Below are positions 1 to 8,493 of a stretch of 64,000 bases of DNA, piece after piece (positions within the stretch are counted from its first letter, which is position 1; the number at the start of each line of letters is the position of its first letter). The notes below the pieces were generated by a model. The model ran no database searches. It had not been told where the DNA came from and worked only from the letters and a program-made list of their open reading frames with translations. A program made the translations under genes and the position numbers. Source of the stretch: Kordiimonas sediminis (GTDB taxonomy: Bacteria > Pseudomonadota > Alphaproteobacteria > Sphingomonadales > Kordiimonadaceae); the NCBI RefSeq assembly GCF_014656395.1, contig NZ_BNCI01000001.1, positions 1,647,893 through 1,711,892 of the forward strand. The letters are read 5' to 3'.

Positions 1-54
1 AATGAAGAAGCGCGGAAGGGCCGTATATACTGTTTTAACACTATAAGCCCTTAG
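1..54 (+). CDS. possible 3' end of a gene cut by the left edge
   Basis: Frame 1 is open from the first base to a TAG at 52-54 and would encode a 17-residue tail ending ...NTISP. A strong hairpin terminator follows within a few bases, which fits a plus-strand gene ending here. Nothing in 17 residues identifies a family, and the other two frames are also short, so this is only a positional argument. Confidence 0.25.
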   Translation, partial: NEEARKGRIYCFNTISP

Positions 55-58
55 AAAT

Positions 59-96
59 AAAAAGCTGGTGTACGGAAATACCGTCACCAGCTTTTT
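59..96. terminator. bidirectional intrinsic terminator
   Basis: AAAAAGCTGGTG, a one-base bulge and ACGG (59-75) pair with CCGT and CACCAGCTTTTT (81-96) around a 5-base loop. There are A and T runs at both ends, so it can act for a plus-strand gene ending near 54 and for the minus-strand korAB transcript ending at 197. Confidence 0.85.
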
Positions 97-196
97 CTAT
101 GGTTTCTTCTCGCAGCTAGGGCAAAGTCTGATTGCTGCGATGTAAGCTGCAGGAACCAATCAGATAAGGCCGTTTGTTCCTGACAGCGGTATTTGT

Positions 197-1216
197 TTAT
201 TCAACGGTCCAAGTCTGACCGCCATAGACAATATCTTTCAGTGTTCTTTTGGAGCCAGACGCCAGATAATCCACCTGGGCATGAACCGCTTTTTCATACG
301 ATGTTTCAGCGGGGCTGTTATAGAGAACACCCATTGCGACAGGTTCCCCGTCACCGGCGCCAAGCTCTGCCAGAAGGCGCGCCATACCGTGATTTTTCTC
401 GTCGTGGGTCAGAATATCATCTTCGGTGACACCGTCTTCACCAATGTTGACAACTTTCAGGCGGAATTCAGCCAGATCAAAGACAATGCCTTTGTTCCTT
501 TCTGCGCCAAAGATCATCTTCTCACCATGTTCCAGTAACAACTGTTTCTCAGGCGCTGCTTTCTTCTCGGTAATATCTGACCAGGCATCGTCGTTATAGA
601 CGATACAGTTCTGCAGAATTTCTACAAAGGAAGCACCTTTGAACTCCTTCGCAGCCATGAATACGCCTGGCATGTGCTTTTGTGCCGTGTCCACCGTCCG
701 GGCGACGAAGCGAGCCCCGGAGCCAAGAGCAAAACTGATAGGGTTCAGAGACGGATCAACAGAACCAAATGGTGTCGAGGGTGACAGATGACCTACTTCT
801 GTAGTTGGGCTGTATTGTCCTTTTGTCAGGCCATAAATCTTGTTGTTGAAAAGTAGAATATTCAGATCAACATTCCGGCGCAGCATATGCATGGTGTGAT
901 TACCGCCGATGGACAAGCCGTCGCCGTCGCCTGTGATCACCCAAACATCAAGATCCGGGTTCGCCAGTTTCAGCCCAGTTGCAATCGCAGGCGCTCGTCC
1001 GTGAATTGTATGAAAACCATAGGTGTTCATATAATATGGGAAACGCGATGAGCAGCCAATGCCCGATACAAATACGGTATTTTCGAGCGTAGCACCCATT
1101 TCCGGGAGCGTCCGCTGCATGCATTTCAAAATTGCATAATCCCCACAACCAGGGCACCAACGAACTTCCTGATCGCTTGTGAAGTCTTTGATAGTCAGCT
1201 TTGTTTGTTCAGTCAT
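197..1216 (-). CDS. korB: 2-oxoacid:ferredoxin oxidoreductase, beta subunit (KorB)
   Basis: This is the thiamine pyrophosphate subunit of a 2-oxoglutarate (or related 2-oxoacid):ferredoxin oxidoreductase, which makes acyl-CoA, CO2 and reduced ferredoxin in the cytoplasm. The 339-residue protein has the WCPGCGD motif near residues 20-26, whose cysteines help bind a [4Fe-4S] cluster. It also has the TPP/Mg motif GDGDGLSIGGNH near 96-107, followed by NNKIYGLTKGQ. The length is normal for stand-alone KorB. The start has an AGGAAGGAT ribosome site lying in the end of korA, only 5 bases upstream, so the two subunits are co-transcribed and probably translationally coupled. Substrate preference between 2-oxoglutarate and other 2-oxoacids cannot be read from sequence by eye. 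Confidence 0.93.
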   Translation of the reverse strand: MTEQTKLTIKDFTSDQEVRWCPGCGDYAILKCMQRTLPEMGATLENTVFVSGIGCSSRFPYYMNTYGFHTIHGRAPAIATGLKLANPDLDVWVITGDGDGLSIGGNHTMHMLRRNVDLNILLFNNKIYGLTKGQYSPTTEVGHLSPSTPFGSVDPSLNPISFALGSGARFVARTVDTAQKHMPGVFMAAKEFKGASFVEILQNCIVYNDDAWSDITEKKAAPEKQLLLEHGEKMIFGAERNKGIVFDLAEFRLKVVNIGEDGVTEDDILTHDEKNHGMARLLAELGAGDGEPVAMGVLYNSPAETSYEKAVHAQVDYLASGSKRTLKDIVYGGQTWTVE

Positions 1217-1221
1217 GGCGA

Positions 1222-3075
1222 TTATCCTTCCTCACCAAGAGCCGCATTAATAGCTGCCTGGATTTCGGTAATCTTGAAGGGTTGACCTGAGACCTTGTTC
1301 AGCGGTGTTGCGTCCACCAGATACCGGTCCCGCAATACAGTTTTCAGTTGGCCTGTGTTCATTTCAGGTACCAGAATATGGTCAAAGCCAGCAAGCAGGT
1401 CTGCCATGTTTGATGGCATTGGGTTCAGGTAGCGAATGTGGATATGGCTAACATCTTTGCCTTCAGCACGGGCAGCTTTCACGGCCTCTGATATAGGACC
1501 ATAAGTGGAGCCCCACCCAACAACAGCCAGTTTGCCAGATTTTGCGCCCTGATCCACATCTTGAAGAGGAATGTCATGTGCGATGCCCGCAACTTTTGCT
1601 GCACGGGTATCCGTCATTTTCTGGTGGTTTGCAGGATCGTAGGAGATATGGCCAGTGTCGTAGCTTTTCTCAATGCCGCCAATACGGTGCATGGCGCCTG
1701 GTGTGCCTGGGACAGCCCAGTTGCGTGCCAGTGTTTCTTCGTCCCGTTTATATGGATTGAAACCGTCTTCACCAATTTCTTCCACGAATTTCGCGGGGAA
1801 CGGCTCCAGTGCATCCATATCAGGCAGTTTCCACGGTTCTGCAGCGTTGGCGATAAAACCGTCAGACAGCAGGATCACGGGTGTCATATATTTTGTTGCC
1901 AGACGACAAGCCTCAATAGCGACTTCGAAACAGTCTGCTGGTGACCGGGTAGAGATAACCGGTAGCGGTGCATCACCGTTACGGCCATAAATAGCCTGAT
2001 ACAGATCAGATTGCTCAGTTTTGGTTGGCATGCCAGTTGAAGGGCCGCCGCGCTGCACATTTACAACGACCAGTGGCAGTTCAGTAGATATGGCAAGGCC
2101 TAGGGCTTCTGTTTTCAGCGCAATGCCGGGGCCAGAAGAACTGGTTATACCGAGTGCACCTCCGTAGGCCGCACCAAGGGCAGCACAAATCGCTGCAATT
2201 TCATCCTCGGCCTGAAAGGTTACAACACCCAGTTCTTTCATTTTGGAAAGCGTATGAAGAACAGGGGAGGCAGGTGTGATTGGATAGCTACCCAGGACAA
2301 TCTGCAGATTGGCAAGCTGACTACCAGCAACCAGACCCCACGACAGGCTTTCTGAACCTGTCACAGTTTTATAGATGCCCGGCTCCTGTTTCGTTGCGCC
2401 GATGGTATAGCGTTTAATCGATGAATGCAGCTCTGCGGTTTCCCCAAACGCGTGACCTGCATTCAGGGCCGCAATATTTGCGTCCGCAATATCAGGAAGT
2501 TTGGCAAACTTTGCTTTGAGCCAGTCGATGATCGGTGCACGATTACGGCTGAACATCCAGAGCATAAGACCAAGCGTCCACATGTTCTTACAGCGCAGGG
2601 CTTCTTTGTTGCCCAGGCCAAAGTCTTTGACGGCTTCAACAGTCATCTTGGTCGCATCCAGTTCGACCAACTGGTAATGTTCAAGCGATCCATCTTCAAG
2701 AGGGTTCGCGTCATAGCCAGCTTTTTGCAGATTACGCTTGGTAAAAGAACCCGTGTCCACAACGATCATGCCGCCGGGGCGCAGTGTTGCCAGGTTGACT
2801 TTCAGTGCCGCCGGGTTCATGGCAACCAACACGTCTGGCGCATCGCCAACGGTTTTGATTTTCTTCGCCCCGAAATTAATCTGGAATGCGGAAACACCAA
2901 ATGTTGTTCCCGCAGGTGCGCGAATTTCAGCAGGGAAATCTGGAAATGTTGCCAGATCGCTGCCTGACAGGGCCGTTGACGTTGTGAACTGGCTACCTGT
3001 TAGCTGCATGCCATCACCAGAATCACCGGCGAATCGTACTACCGCTGATTCAAGTACCTGAATGTCCGAACTCAT
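1222..3075 (-). CDS. korA: 2-oxoacid:ferredoxin oxidoreductase, alpha subunit (KorA, gamma-alpha fusion)
   Basis: This is the catalytic partner of KorB. At 617 residues it is the fused form. Residues about 1-190 are the gamma (domain III) part with FAGDSGDGMQLTG and APAGTTFGVSAFQ. The rest is the alpha part with PITPASPVLH, the QAEDEIAAICAALGAAYGG segment and SSGPGIALKTEALG. The closest known layout is the two-subunit KorAB of aerobic actinobacteria such as Mycobacterium. No separate delta ferredoxin subunit lies next to it, so the electron acceptor is encoded elsewhere. An AAGGAT site precedes ATG at 3075. A perfect 6-6-6 inverted repeat lies 24-41 bases upstream of the start. Confidence 0.93.
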   Translation of the reverse strand: MSSDIQVLESAVVRFAGDSGDGMQLTGSQFTTSTALSGSDLATFPDFPAEIRAPAGTTFGVSAFQINFGAKKIKTVGDAPDVLVAMNPAALKVNLATLRPGGMIVVDTGSFTKRNLQKAGYDANPLEDGSLEHYQLVELDATKMTVEAVKDFGLGNKEALRCKNMWTLGLMLWMFSRNRAPIIDWLKAKFAKLPDIADANIAALNAGHAFGETAELHSSIKRYTIGATKQEPGIYKTVTGSESLSWGLVAGSQLANLQIVLGSYPITPASPVLHTLSKMKELGVVTFQAEDEIAAICAALGAAYGGALGITSSSGPGIALKTEALGLAISTELPLVVVNVQRGGPSTGMPTKTEQSDLYQAIYGRNGDAPLPVISTRSPADCFEVAIEACRLATKYMTPVILLSDGFIANAAEPWKLPDMDALEPFPAKFVEEIGEDGFNPYKRDEETLARNWAVPGTPGAMHRIGGIEKSYDTGHISYDPANHQKMTDTRAAKVAGIAHDIPLQDVDQGAKSGKLAVVGWGSTYGPISEAVKAARAEGKDVSHIHIRYLNPMPSNMADLLAGFDHILVPEMNTGQLKTVLRDRYLVDATPLNKVSGQPFKITEIQAAINAALGEEG

Positions 3076-3098
3076 GCATTCATCCTTAGTTTTAGTTA

Positions 3099-3116
3099 CC
3101 GGACGGACGTGTCCGG
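3099..3116. promoter_or_regulatory. inverted repeat in the korA leader
   Basis: CCGGAC (3099-3104), a 6-base spacer and GTCCGG (3111-3116) form a perfect inverted repeat just upstream of the korA ribosome site. It could be an operator or a small mRNA hairpin. No T tract follows on the minus strand, so it is not a terminator. The binding factor is unknown. Confidence 0.35.
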
Positions 3117-3296
3117 ATCAAATCGTCTTCCTTTTAGTGCTTCTGTTACAAAAAGGCGACGAAGTATTTCTTTCAGGGCAGGCTATAACAACTTTTCCTT
3201 AAACCCTAGAAAAACCCTCTATAAACAAGTTCGGACCGCGGTCAATGCGTCTTATTGTCAATATCGCAAAAAGACGCCTGGCCGATGACACATTGT

Positions 3297-4634
3297 CTAC
3301 CGCATCAGAACGAATTCTTCTGCGCTTGAAGGGTGTACAGCCACTGTTGCATCAAAATCAGCTTTGGTCAGCCCGGCCTTTACCGCAATGCCAATACCCT
3401 GAATGATTTCAGCGGCATCGAGACCAATCATGTGGGCGCCAACAACTTTGTCTGTTGCCTTATCGACGATCAGTTTCGTGAAGGCACGTTCATCAGAACC
3501 GCCAAGCGTGTGTTTCATGGGGCGGAAGTCTGATGTGAAGACGCTGATTTCGCCGTATTGCTCACGCGCCTCTTCTTCTGACAGTCCGACTGTACCAATA
3601 GGCGGCTGAGAGAATACTGCTGTCGGGATTGCATCATGCACTGGCGATGTAGGTTTGCCGCCAAATTCAGTCAGGGCAAAAGCGTGTCCTTCCTTGATGG
3701 CCACGGGAGTAAGCTGAACGCGGTCGGTAACGTCCCCGACGGCAAAAATGCTCTCAACGTTAGTGCGGCTGTATTCGTCTACAATTACGGCACCATTTTT
3801 CGCCGTCGCGACGCCCGCTGTTTCAAGACCCAGACCGTCTGTCTTTGGTTTGCGGCCAGTGGCATACATAACAGCGCCGGCATCCAGCGTTGATCCATCA
3901 GTCAGGGTCAGGCGGACACCCGTACCAGTTTTCTCAATCTTGGTGATATTGGTTTCGACACGCAGATCAATGCCCTTTTTCCGCATTTCTGTGGCCAGAC
4001 GGTCGCGCAAATCCCCGTCAAAACCGCGCAAAATCTGCTCACTGCGGTATAGCTGGGTTACCTTTGCACCCATGCCGCGGAAGATACCTGCAAATTCAAC
4101 GGCGATATAACCGCCACCCACAACAACGATATGATCTGGCAGATGATCAAGGTGCAGTGCCTCGTTTGAGGTGATTGCATGTTCGATACCCGGAACGTCC
4201 GGCAGCGTAGGCCAGCCGCCAACCGCGATGAGAATCTTGCCTGCGGTATATGTCTTGCCGTCAACTTCGACACTGTTTGGGCCGGTGACGACCGCACGAC
4301 CATTGATAGTTTCGACGCCCGCACCTTCCAGTGTTTTGATGTAAAGGCCATTCAGGCGGTCAATTTCCTGATCTTTATTCTTTATCAGAGTTTCCCAACT
4401 AAAGCTGCTGTCACCAACAGTCCAGCCGTAGCCTTCTGCTGATTCCAGATCTTCCCGGATGTGAGAGGCAAATACCAGAAGCTTCTTGGGGACGCAGCCA
4501 CGGATCACGCAGGTACCTCCTACGCGGTATTCTTCTGCAACAGCGACTTTAGCGCCAAATCCAGCAGCGATACGACTGGCACGTACACCACCAGACCCTG
4601 CGCCAATCACAAACAAATCATAATCAAATGTCAT
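3297..4634 (-). CDS. gor: glutathione-disulfide reductase
   Basis: This FAD- and NADPH-dependent enzyme reduces GSSG to GSH in the cytoplasm. The 445-residue protein starts with the FAD dinucleotide fold GAGSGGVRAS. It has the redox-active disulfide GGTCVIRGCVPKK (Cys42 and Cys47), a second dinucleotide fold VVGGGYIAVEFAG followed by YRSEQILR with the arginines typical of NADPH-type glutathione reductases, and the ATGRKP segment. It ends with the dimer-interface HPSSAEEFVLM that supplies the catalytic histidine to the partner subunit. AGGAA precedes the start. The gene is monocistronic, convergent with nothing, and divergent from the SDR gene at 4762. Confidence 0.93.
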   Translation of the reverse strand: MTFDYDLFVIGAGSGGVRASRIAAGFGAKVAVAEEYRVGGTCVIRGCVPKKLLVFASHIREDLESAEGYGWTVGDSSFSWETLIKNKDQEIDRLNGLYIKTLEGAGVETINGRAVVTGPNSVEVDGKTYTAGKILIAVGGWPTLPDVPGIEHAITSNEALHLDHLPDHIVVVGGGYIAVEFAGIFRGMGAKVTQLYRSEQILRGFDGDLRDRLATEMRKKGIDLRVETNITKIEKTGTGVRLTLTDGSTLDAGAVMYATGRKPKTDGLGLETAGVATAKNGAVIVDEYSRTNVESIFAVGDVTDRVQLTPVAIKEGHAFALTEFGGKPTSPVHDAIPTAVFSQPPIGTVGLSEEEAREQYGEISVFTSDFRPMKHTLGGSDERAFTKLIVDKATDKVVGAHMIGLDAAEIIQGIGIAVKAGLTKADFDATVAVHPSSAEEFVLMR

Positions 4635-4761
4635 CGTAAAATTCCTGCGTAGTTTTCCTAGTCATACCGGGACATAATCAATCTGCCAATAGTTCCAAGG
4701 CTTGCATGCCCGGGTTTTTCATCACATTATCGAGATTATTTTCTTGGATTGGAGTTTTGAA

Positions 4762-5532
4762 ATGGATTTAAGCGGTAAATCAGCAATTGTGACAGGCGGT
4801 GCGTCCGGCCTTGGAGAAGCAACGGTTCGTCACCTTGCGGGCAAGGGCGCAGCAGTTGTGATCCTGGATATGAACGAAGACCGTGGTCAGGCGTTGGCCA
4901 GTGAATTGGGCGGGTCGGTTCATTTCCACAAGACGGATGTAACCAGCGAAGAAGACGTTGCTGCTGCGATCAAAGTTGCACTGGATGAAAGCGGCCGACT
5001 TGATATTGCTGTAAACTGTGCTGGCATTGGCCCACCGGTGAAAATACTGGACCGGGAAGGCAACCGAAATCCGCTGGATCATTATAAGAAAATTGTCGGC
5101 ATAAATCTGGTCGGTACATTTAATGTTCTGTCACAGGCAGCAGAAGCCATGGCAAAAAATGCGCCGGGTGAGGATGGGGAACGCGGTGTTATCATTAATA
5201 CAGCGTCTATTGCAGCCTTTGAAGGGCAGGTTGGGCAAACAGCCTATGCATCCTCAAAGGGGGGTGTTGTCGGGTTGACGCTACCCGCCGCGAGAGAGCT
5301 GTCCCGCAATGGAATCCGGGTAAATACGATTGCGCCGGGGTTCATTCATACACCACTGTTTGACAGTTTGCCTGAAAAGGCGATTGAAAGCCTTGTCGAA
5401 CAGGTGCAGTACCCGAAACGCCTTGGCAAGCCTTCAGAGTATGCGTCCCTTGTGGGACATATTGTTGAGAACCGCTATCTGAACGGGGAAACCATTCGGA
5501 TGGATGCAGCTGTACGCATGGCGCCGCGCTAA
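4762..5532 (+). CDS. SDR dehydrogenase, HSD17B10-like (3-hydroxyacyl-CoA dehydrogenase type 2)
   Basis: A classical short-chain dehydrogenase of 256 residues. It carries the [10 protein letters not shown] nucleotide-binding turn, acidic residues after beta2 that favour NAD (ILDMNEDRG), NCAG, the catalytic serine region [10 protein letters not shown] and YASSKGG with the catalytic Tyr and Lys. The [13 protein letters not shown] segment and the ending [14 protein letters not shown] resemble the type II 3-hydroxyacyl-CoA dehydrogenase group (human HSD17B10). Members of that group oxidise 3-hydroxyacyl-CoA and 2-methyl-3-hydroxybutyryl-CoA in fatty acid or isoleucine breakdown. The start at 4762 follows GGAG; a longer frame from 4702 lacks a ribosome site. 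The exact substrate is an inference from resemblance. Confidence 0.85.
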   Translation: MDLSGKSAIVTGGASGLGEATVRHLAGKGAAVVILDMNEDRGQALASELGGSVHFHKTDVTSEEDVAAAIKVALDESGRLDIAVNCAGIGPPVKILDREGNRNPLDHYKKIVGINLVGTFNVLSQAAEAMAKNAPGEDGERGVIINTASIAAFEGQVGQTAYASSKGGVVGLTLPAARELSRNGIRVNTIAPGFIHTPLFDSLPEKAIESLVEQVQYPKRLGKPSEYASLVGHIVENRYLNGETIRMDAAVRMAPR

Positions 5533-5581
5533 CGTTTGGTGGCGGCCCCTCTTGCGACAGGCAAGGGTAAAGTGAAAACGA

Positions 5582-5608
5582 AAAAAGGGGCTCTGACAGC
5601 CCCTTTTT
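5582..5608. terminator. bidirectional intrinsic terminator between convergent genes
   Basis: AAAAAGGGGCT (5582-5592), loop CTGAC, AGCCCCTTTTT (5598-5608). It is a perfect 11-bp stem with A and T flanks. It sits between the SDR gene on plus and the symporter gene on minus and can serve both. Confidence 0.9.
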
Positions 5609-5628
5609 AGTGTTAAAAACCGCGGGTT

Positions 5629-7122
5629 TTATAAGTCCATAATACGGTCAATGTCTTTGGCGATCTGCGGCCGTTTGTCCAGAAGACTGATGCCGACAAA
5701 CAGGATCATGGACGCCAGCATGGCAATGAAGCCAGGGCTTATGCCGTAGGGGACCGTGATCTCAAAGACCTGAAAGCTAAAGTTAATGATTAGGCTGAAG
5801 GTAATCGACGTAATCGCGGCTGCCTTTGTCGCCCCTTTCCAGTTCAAACCAAACATCACGACCGGTACAAGGGCGGCGGCAAATGTGCCCCAGCCAAAAG
5901 TACCGAGAATGGCAACCAGTTTACTGCCGTAATAATAACTGTAGAGCGCAAAACAGGCGGCAATTACAGACAGGACAATCGTTGCAACACGGGCCCACCA
6001 AAGCTCGCGGTCCAGTGACCGTCCCCGGATTGCGCGCGGAATATCATGAATGATAGCCGCAGCCCCGATATTCAGAAATCCGTCTGCTGTTGACATGATA
6101 GCAGCAAAAAGCCCAGCAAACACAATACCAGCCAGCAGGGGATGTGCGTAGGTGGACAAAAAGACCGGGGCTGCTTCATCTGCACTGGAAAGTGGCGGTG
6201 CAACATCACCCAGAACCAGCGCCCGCATAACAACACCAACACTGATCCACAGCATGGCAGCAATCGCATACCCGATCACGGTAATGGGCAGGATGACCTT
6301 GTTGTCACGGATCGACTTATTCATCATCATTTTTGTGACAACATGGGGCTGGCCGGCAAGGCCTAGACCAAACATGAAACACCAGGCGATAGATGCCATT
6401 GTGCCAAGCGTACCAAACGGCATGATCGATTCACTGTCGGTTTTCAGCAGAGTTTCTGACACCTCAGCCATGCCGCCGGGGAAGACATCAATGGCGGTGA
6501 TAACAACCAGCGCGCCAGCGACAATCATAATGCCCCCTTGGACCAGATCGGTGTAAACACTGGCAATAATACCGCCCGTTACACAGTAAAAGATCAGGAT
6601 TGCTGAGGAAAAGACCACGCAGGTAAACAGCGAGATATTCGCAAACATCTCCGAGGCAGACAGCACGGACTGCAGAACCAGTCCCATCGCCAGAATTTGC
6701 GTCGCCATATAGCCTAACACACCCAAAAGGATGGTGATGGCGGTTAACAGACGGGCGGCTTCACTATCATAGCGGGCTGCGATCACGTCAGGCAGGCTGA
6801 CTGTGTCGCGGGCTTCAGCGACCATACGAATACGTATTGCGACCAAATAAAATCCAAGGGCATAGCCAAGGGTTGATACAGTCATCCAGACGGATGACAT
6901 GCCAGTCGCATATACAAGCCCCGGACCCCCGACAAATCCAAAACCCGACAGGGTAGAGGAAAATACGGCGAGGGAAATAACAACAGGGCCCAAACCCCGG
7001 CCTGCAACGAAAAAGTCACCGGCAGACTTGGTGCGGCGCATGGCCCAAATACCAACCCAGATACAAAGCCCCATATAGGCGGCGACACATGTCAGGATAA
7101 TTTCCTGGCGAAACTCTTCCAT
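5629..7122 (-). CDS. sodium:solute symporter (SSS family) permease
   Basis: A 497-residue integral inner-membrane protein of the solute:sodium symporter family with about 13 predicted hydrophobic helices. The recognisable family stretch is near residues 40-75 (FFVAGRGLGPVVISLAVFSSTLSGFGFVG, read in parts), and there is a later AGLFAAIMSTADGFL motif typical of the family. The length is normal. The substrate cannot be assigned: the family covers acetate, proline, pantothenate, monocarboxylates and sugars. The start ATG overlaps the stop codon of the upstream four-helix protein by one base (TAATG), so the two are translationally coupled and probably work together. Confidence 0.88.
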   Translation of the reverse strand: MEEFRQEIILTCVAAYMGLCIWVGIWAMRRTKSAGDFFVAGRGLGPVVISLAVFSSTLSGFGFVGGPGLVYATGMSSVWMTVSTLGYALGFYLVAIRIRMVAEARDTVSLPDVIAARYDSEAARLLTAITILLGVLGYMATQILAMGLVLQSVLSASEMFANISLFTCVVFSSAILIFYCVTGGIIASVYTDLVQGGIMIVAGALVVITAIDVFPGGMAEVSETLLKTDSESIMPFGTLGTMASIAWCFMFGLGLAGQPHVVTKMMMNKSIRDNKVILPITVIGYAIAAMLWISVGVVMRALVLGDVAPPLSSADEAAPVFLSTYAHPLLAGIVFAGLFAAIMSTADGFLNIGAAAIIHDIPRAIRGRSLDRELWWARVATIVLSVIAACFALYSYYYGSKLVAILGTFGWGTFAAALVPVVMFGLNWKGATKAAAITSITFSLIINFSFQVFEITVPYGISPGFIAMLASMILFVGISLLDKRPQIAKDIDRIMDL

Positions 7123-7664
7123 TATCCTGCCTCCGCTTCTGCTTTTCGAGTGGCGTTAATCTCTGCCATCAGTTCAGTGAAGGCTTTTTCATCTTCTTTG
7201 GGGAAGATGAAGGTATCAAACCCGAGAAAATAGGTTGCCGTGTAGGTTACAAGCGAACACCACAGGCCATAAACAAACCAGGCGGTCGGCTCCGGGAAAC
7301 CCAGGAAGATGGTTGTTTCGCCTGTTGCAAGGTAGGTTTCGTAGCTGGTGTACATATTGTGCCAGACATAGAGGGACGCTAAACCACCCACGGAAAGCGC
7401 AGCGCGCACGAGATTAGTCCTGCGGTGCCTGGAGATGCCCAGGTACAGTAAAAATGGCACCATGCTAAACAAGGCGACCATGAACCAGTAGGGGGCTCTG
7501 CCAATTGGGGCAAGCCGCTCTGCGCCGTCTCCACCAATATCTATATGAGCAATAGTAGGATGATCAAGACCGGCTGCATTGGGTGTTGGATCACTGATCA
7601 GCACAAATGAAATAATAGCCCCCATGCTGACCAGCAGCACGAAGATGACATGGATTGGTTTCAC
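7122..7664 (-). CDS. four-helix membrane protein coupled to the symporter
   Basis: About 180 residues with four clear hydrophobic segments, at roughly residues 2-24, 57-77, 86-105 and 127-148, and a charged cytoplasmic-looking tail (KEDEKAFTELMAEINATRKAE). I chose the GTG start at 7664 because GGGGAGGAAA lies 10 bases upstream; a longer frame from 7721 has no ribosome site. I do not recognise a named family. Two-gene SSS transporters are known (YjcH-ActP, YhdT-PanF), but those small partners are about 80-100 residues with two helices, so this one is larger. The TAATG overlap suggests it is an accessory subunit of the symporter; that is inference. Confidence 0.75.
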   Translation of the reverse strand: MKPIHVIFVLLVSMGAIISFVLISDPTPNAAGLDHPTIAHIDIGGDGAERLAPIGRAPYWFMVALFSMVPFLLYLGISRHRRTNLVRAALSVGGLASLYVWHNMYTSYETYLATGETTIFLGFPEPTAWFVYGLWCSLVTYTATYFLGFDTFIFPKEDEKAFTELMAEINATRKAEAEAG

Positions 7665-7932
7665 GGTATGATTTCCTCCCCAGAAATTACCTCTGATAAA
7701 TTTCAACGCTTGTTGAAACATGCACTGTATAGAAAGTCAATCTTGATTTTGTGCCTGATTTCGGGCATTAGAGCAACCCACGGGCTTCGAATGCGCCTGC
7801 CGTCCGCTCCCATTTGGGTTGGTGAAGTCATTCGAAATTACTTTGTTTTCGCACAATTCATAAAGAATAGCGATGACAGCAACGCGGACACCTGTACGAC
7901 CATGCTATTCGCAATGAAATGCGAGACAAGTT

Positions 7933-8379
7933 ATGATAACTATTACACAAATCAAAGCCGGGGCAAAACGCCTGCGGTCTTTTTTCTCTGACAAAGATAT
8001 TAAATTAAGCCACAGTGATGGTCTGGAGGCTATGGCCTTTGCCCATGGTTTTCGGGATTGGAATACCTGTTCCGCTACACTGCGAGATTCAGAGGGCAGT
8101 TTCCGTCCGCTTCTGGGGGACAGGGTCATTGGTGCGTTTCGGGATCAATCTGCGGTGGGCCAGATTACGGCTTTGTCCATGATCAGTCCCAAACCAAAAT
8201 ATGCACCTGATGCGTTAAAGGTTAAAATCAAGTTTGACAGCCCGGTTGATGTGATTACTTCGGAACGGATGCAGGGGCTAAGAAGCTATATGTGGCTGTT
8301 TCTGGATAATCAGGGCCACACAATTGACCGTTTGGGACGCCCGGACGGCAATGGCTGCTTCCGTATTGACGGACGGTAA
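7933..8379 (+). CDS. glyoxalase-related small protein
   Basis: A 148-residue soluble protein. Residues 1-55 carry the pattern AKRLRSFF...LSHSDGLEAMAFAHGFRDWNT, which is typical of the glyoxalase-related protein domain found in many proteobacteria, often in or beside glyoxalase/bleomycin-resistance proteins. The C-terminal half (DRVIGAFRD...GQITALSMI...VKIKFDSPVDVI) looks like a small beta-rich domain. No catalytic residues can be named and the function is unknown. It is monocistronic, followed by a hairpin at 8426-8451. Confidence 0.7.
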   Translation: MITITQIKAGAKRLRSFFSDKDIKLSHSDGLEAMAFAHGFRDWNTCSATLRDSEGSFRPLLGDRVIGAFRDQSAVGQITALSMISPKPKYAPDALKVKIKFDSPVDVITSERMQGLRSYMWLFLDNQGHTIDRLGRPDGNGCFRIDGR

Positions 8380-8425
8380 CGTCAAAAACTCTTTGACCTG
8401 AAAAACTTTTAAGGCACTGTTCTGG

Positions 8426-8452
8426 CTGCCCGGCAAGTATTTGCCGGGCAGT
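8426..8452 (+). terminator. strong hairpin, probable terminator
   Basis: CTGCCCGGCAA (8426-8436), loop GTAT, TTGCCGGGCAG (8441-8451): a perfect 11-bp stem between the glyoxalase-related gene and the TPR gene. The T tract after it is weak (TTGCATG), so termination may be partial. Confidence 0.6.
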
Positions 8453-8493
8453 TGCATGTATGTTTGTTTCTATCATTTCGGGGGAGGGGTTTG

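Noticed and set aside
2425-2967. 180-codon frame antisense to korA
   Set aside because: korA is intact with all its motifs; the antisense product is cysteine- and arginine-rich and not protein-like.
3247-3279. GCGTCTT...AAGACGC repeat after gor as terminator
   Set aside because: The loop is about 18 bases and no T tract follows the stem, so termination is doubtful.
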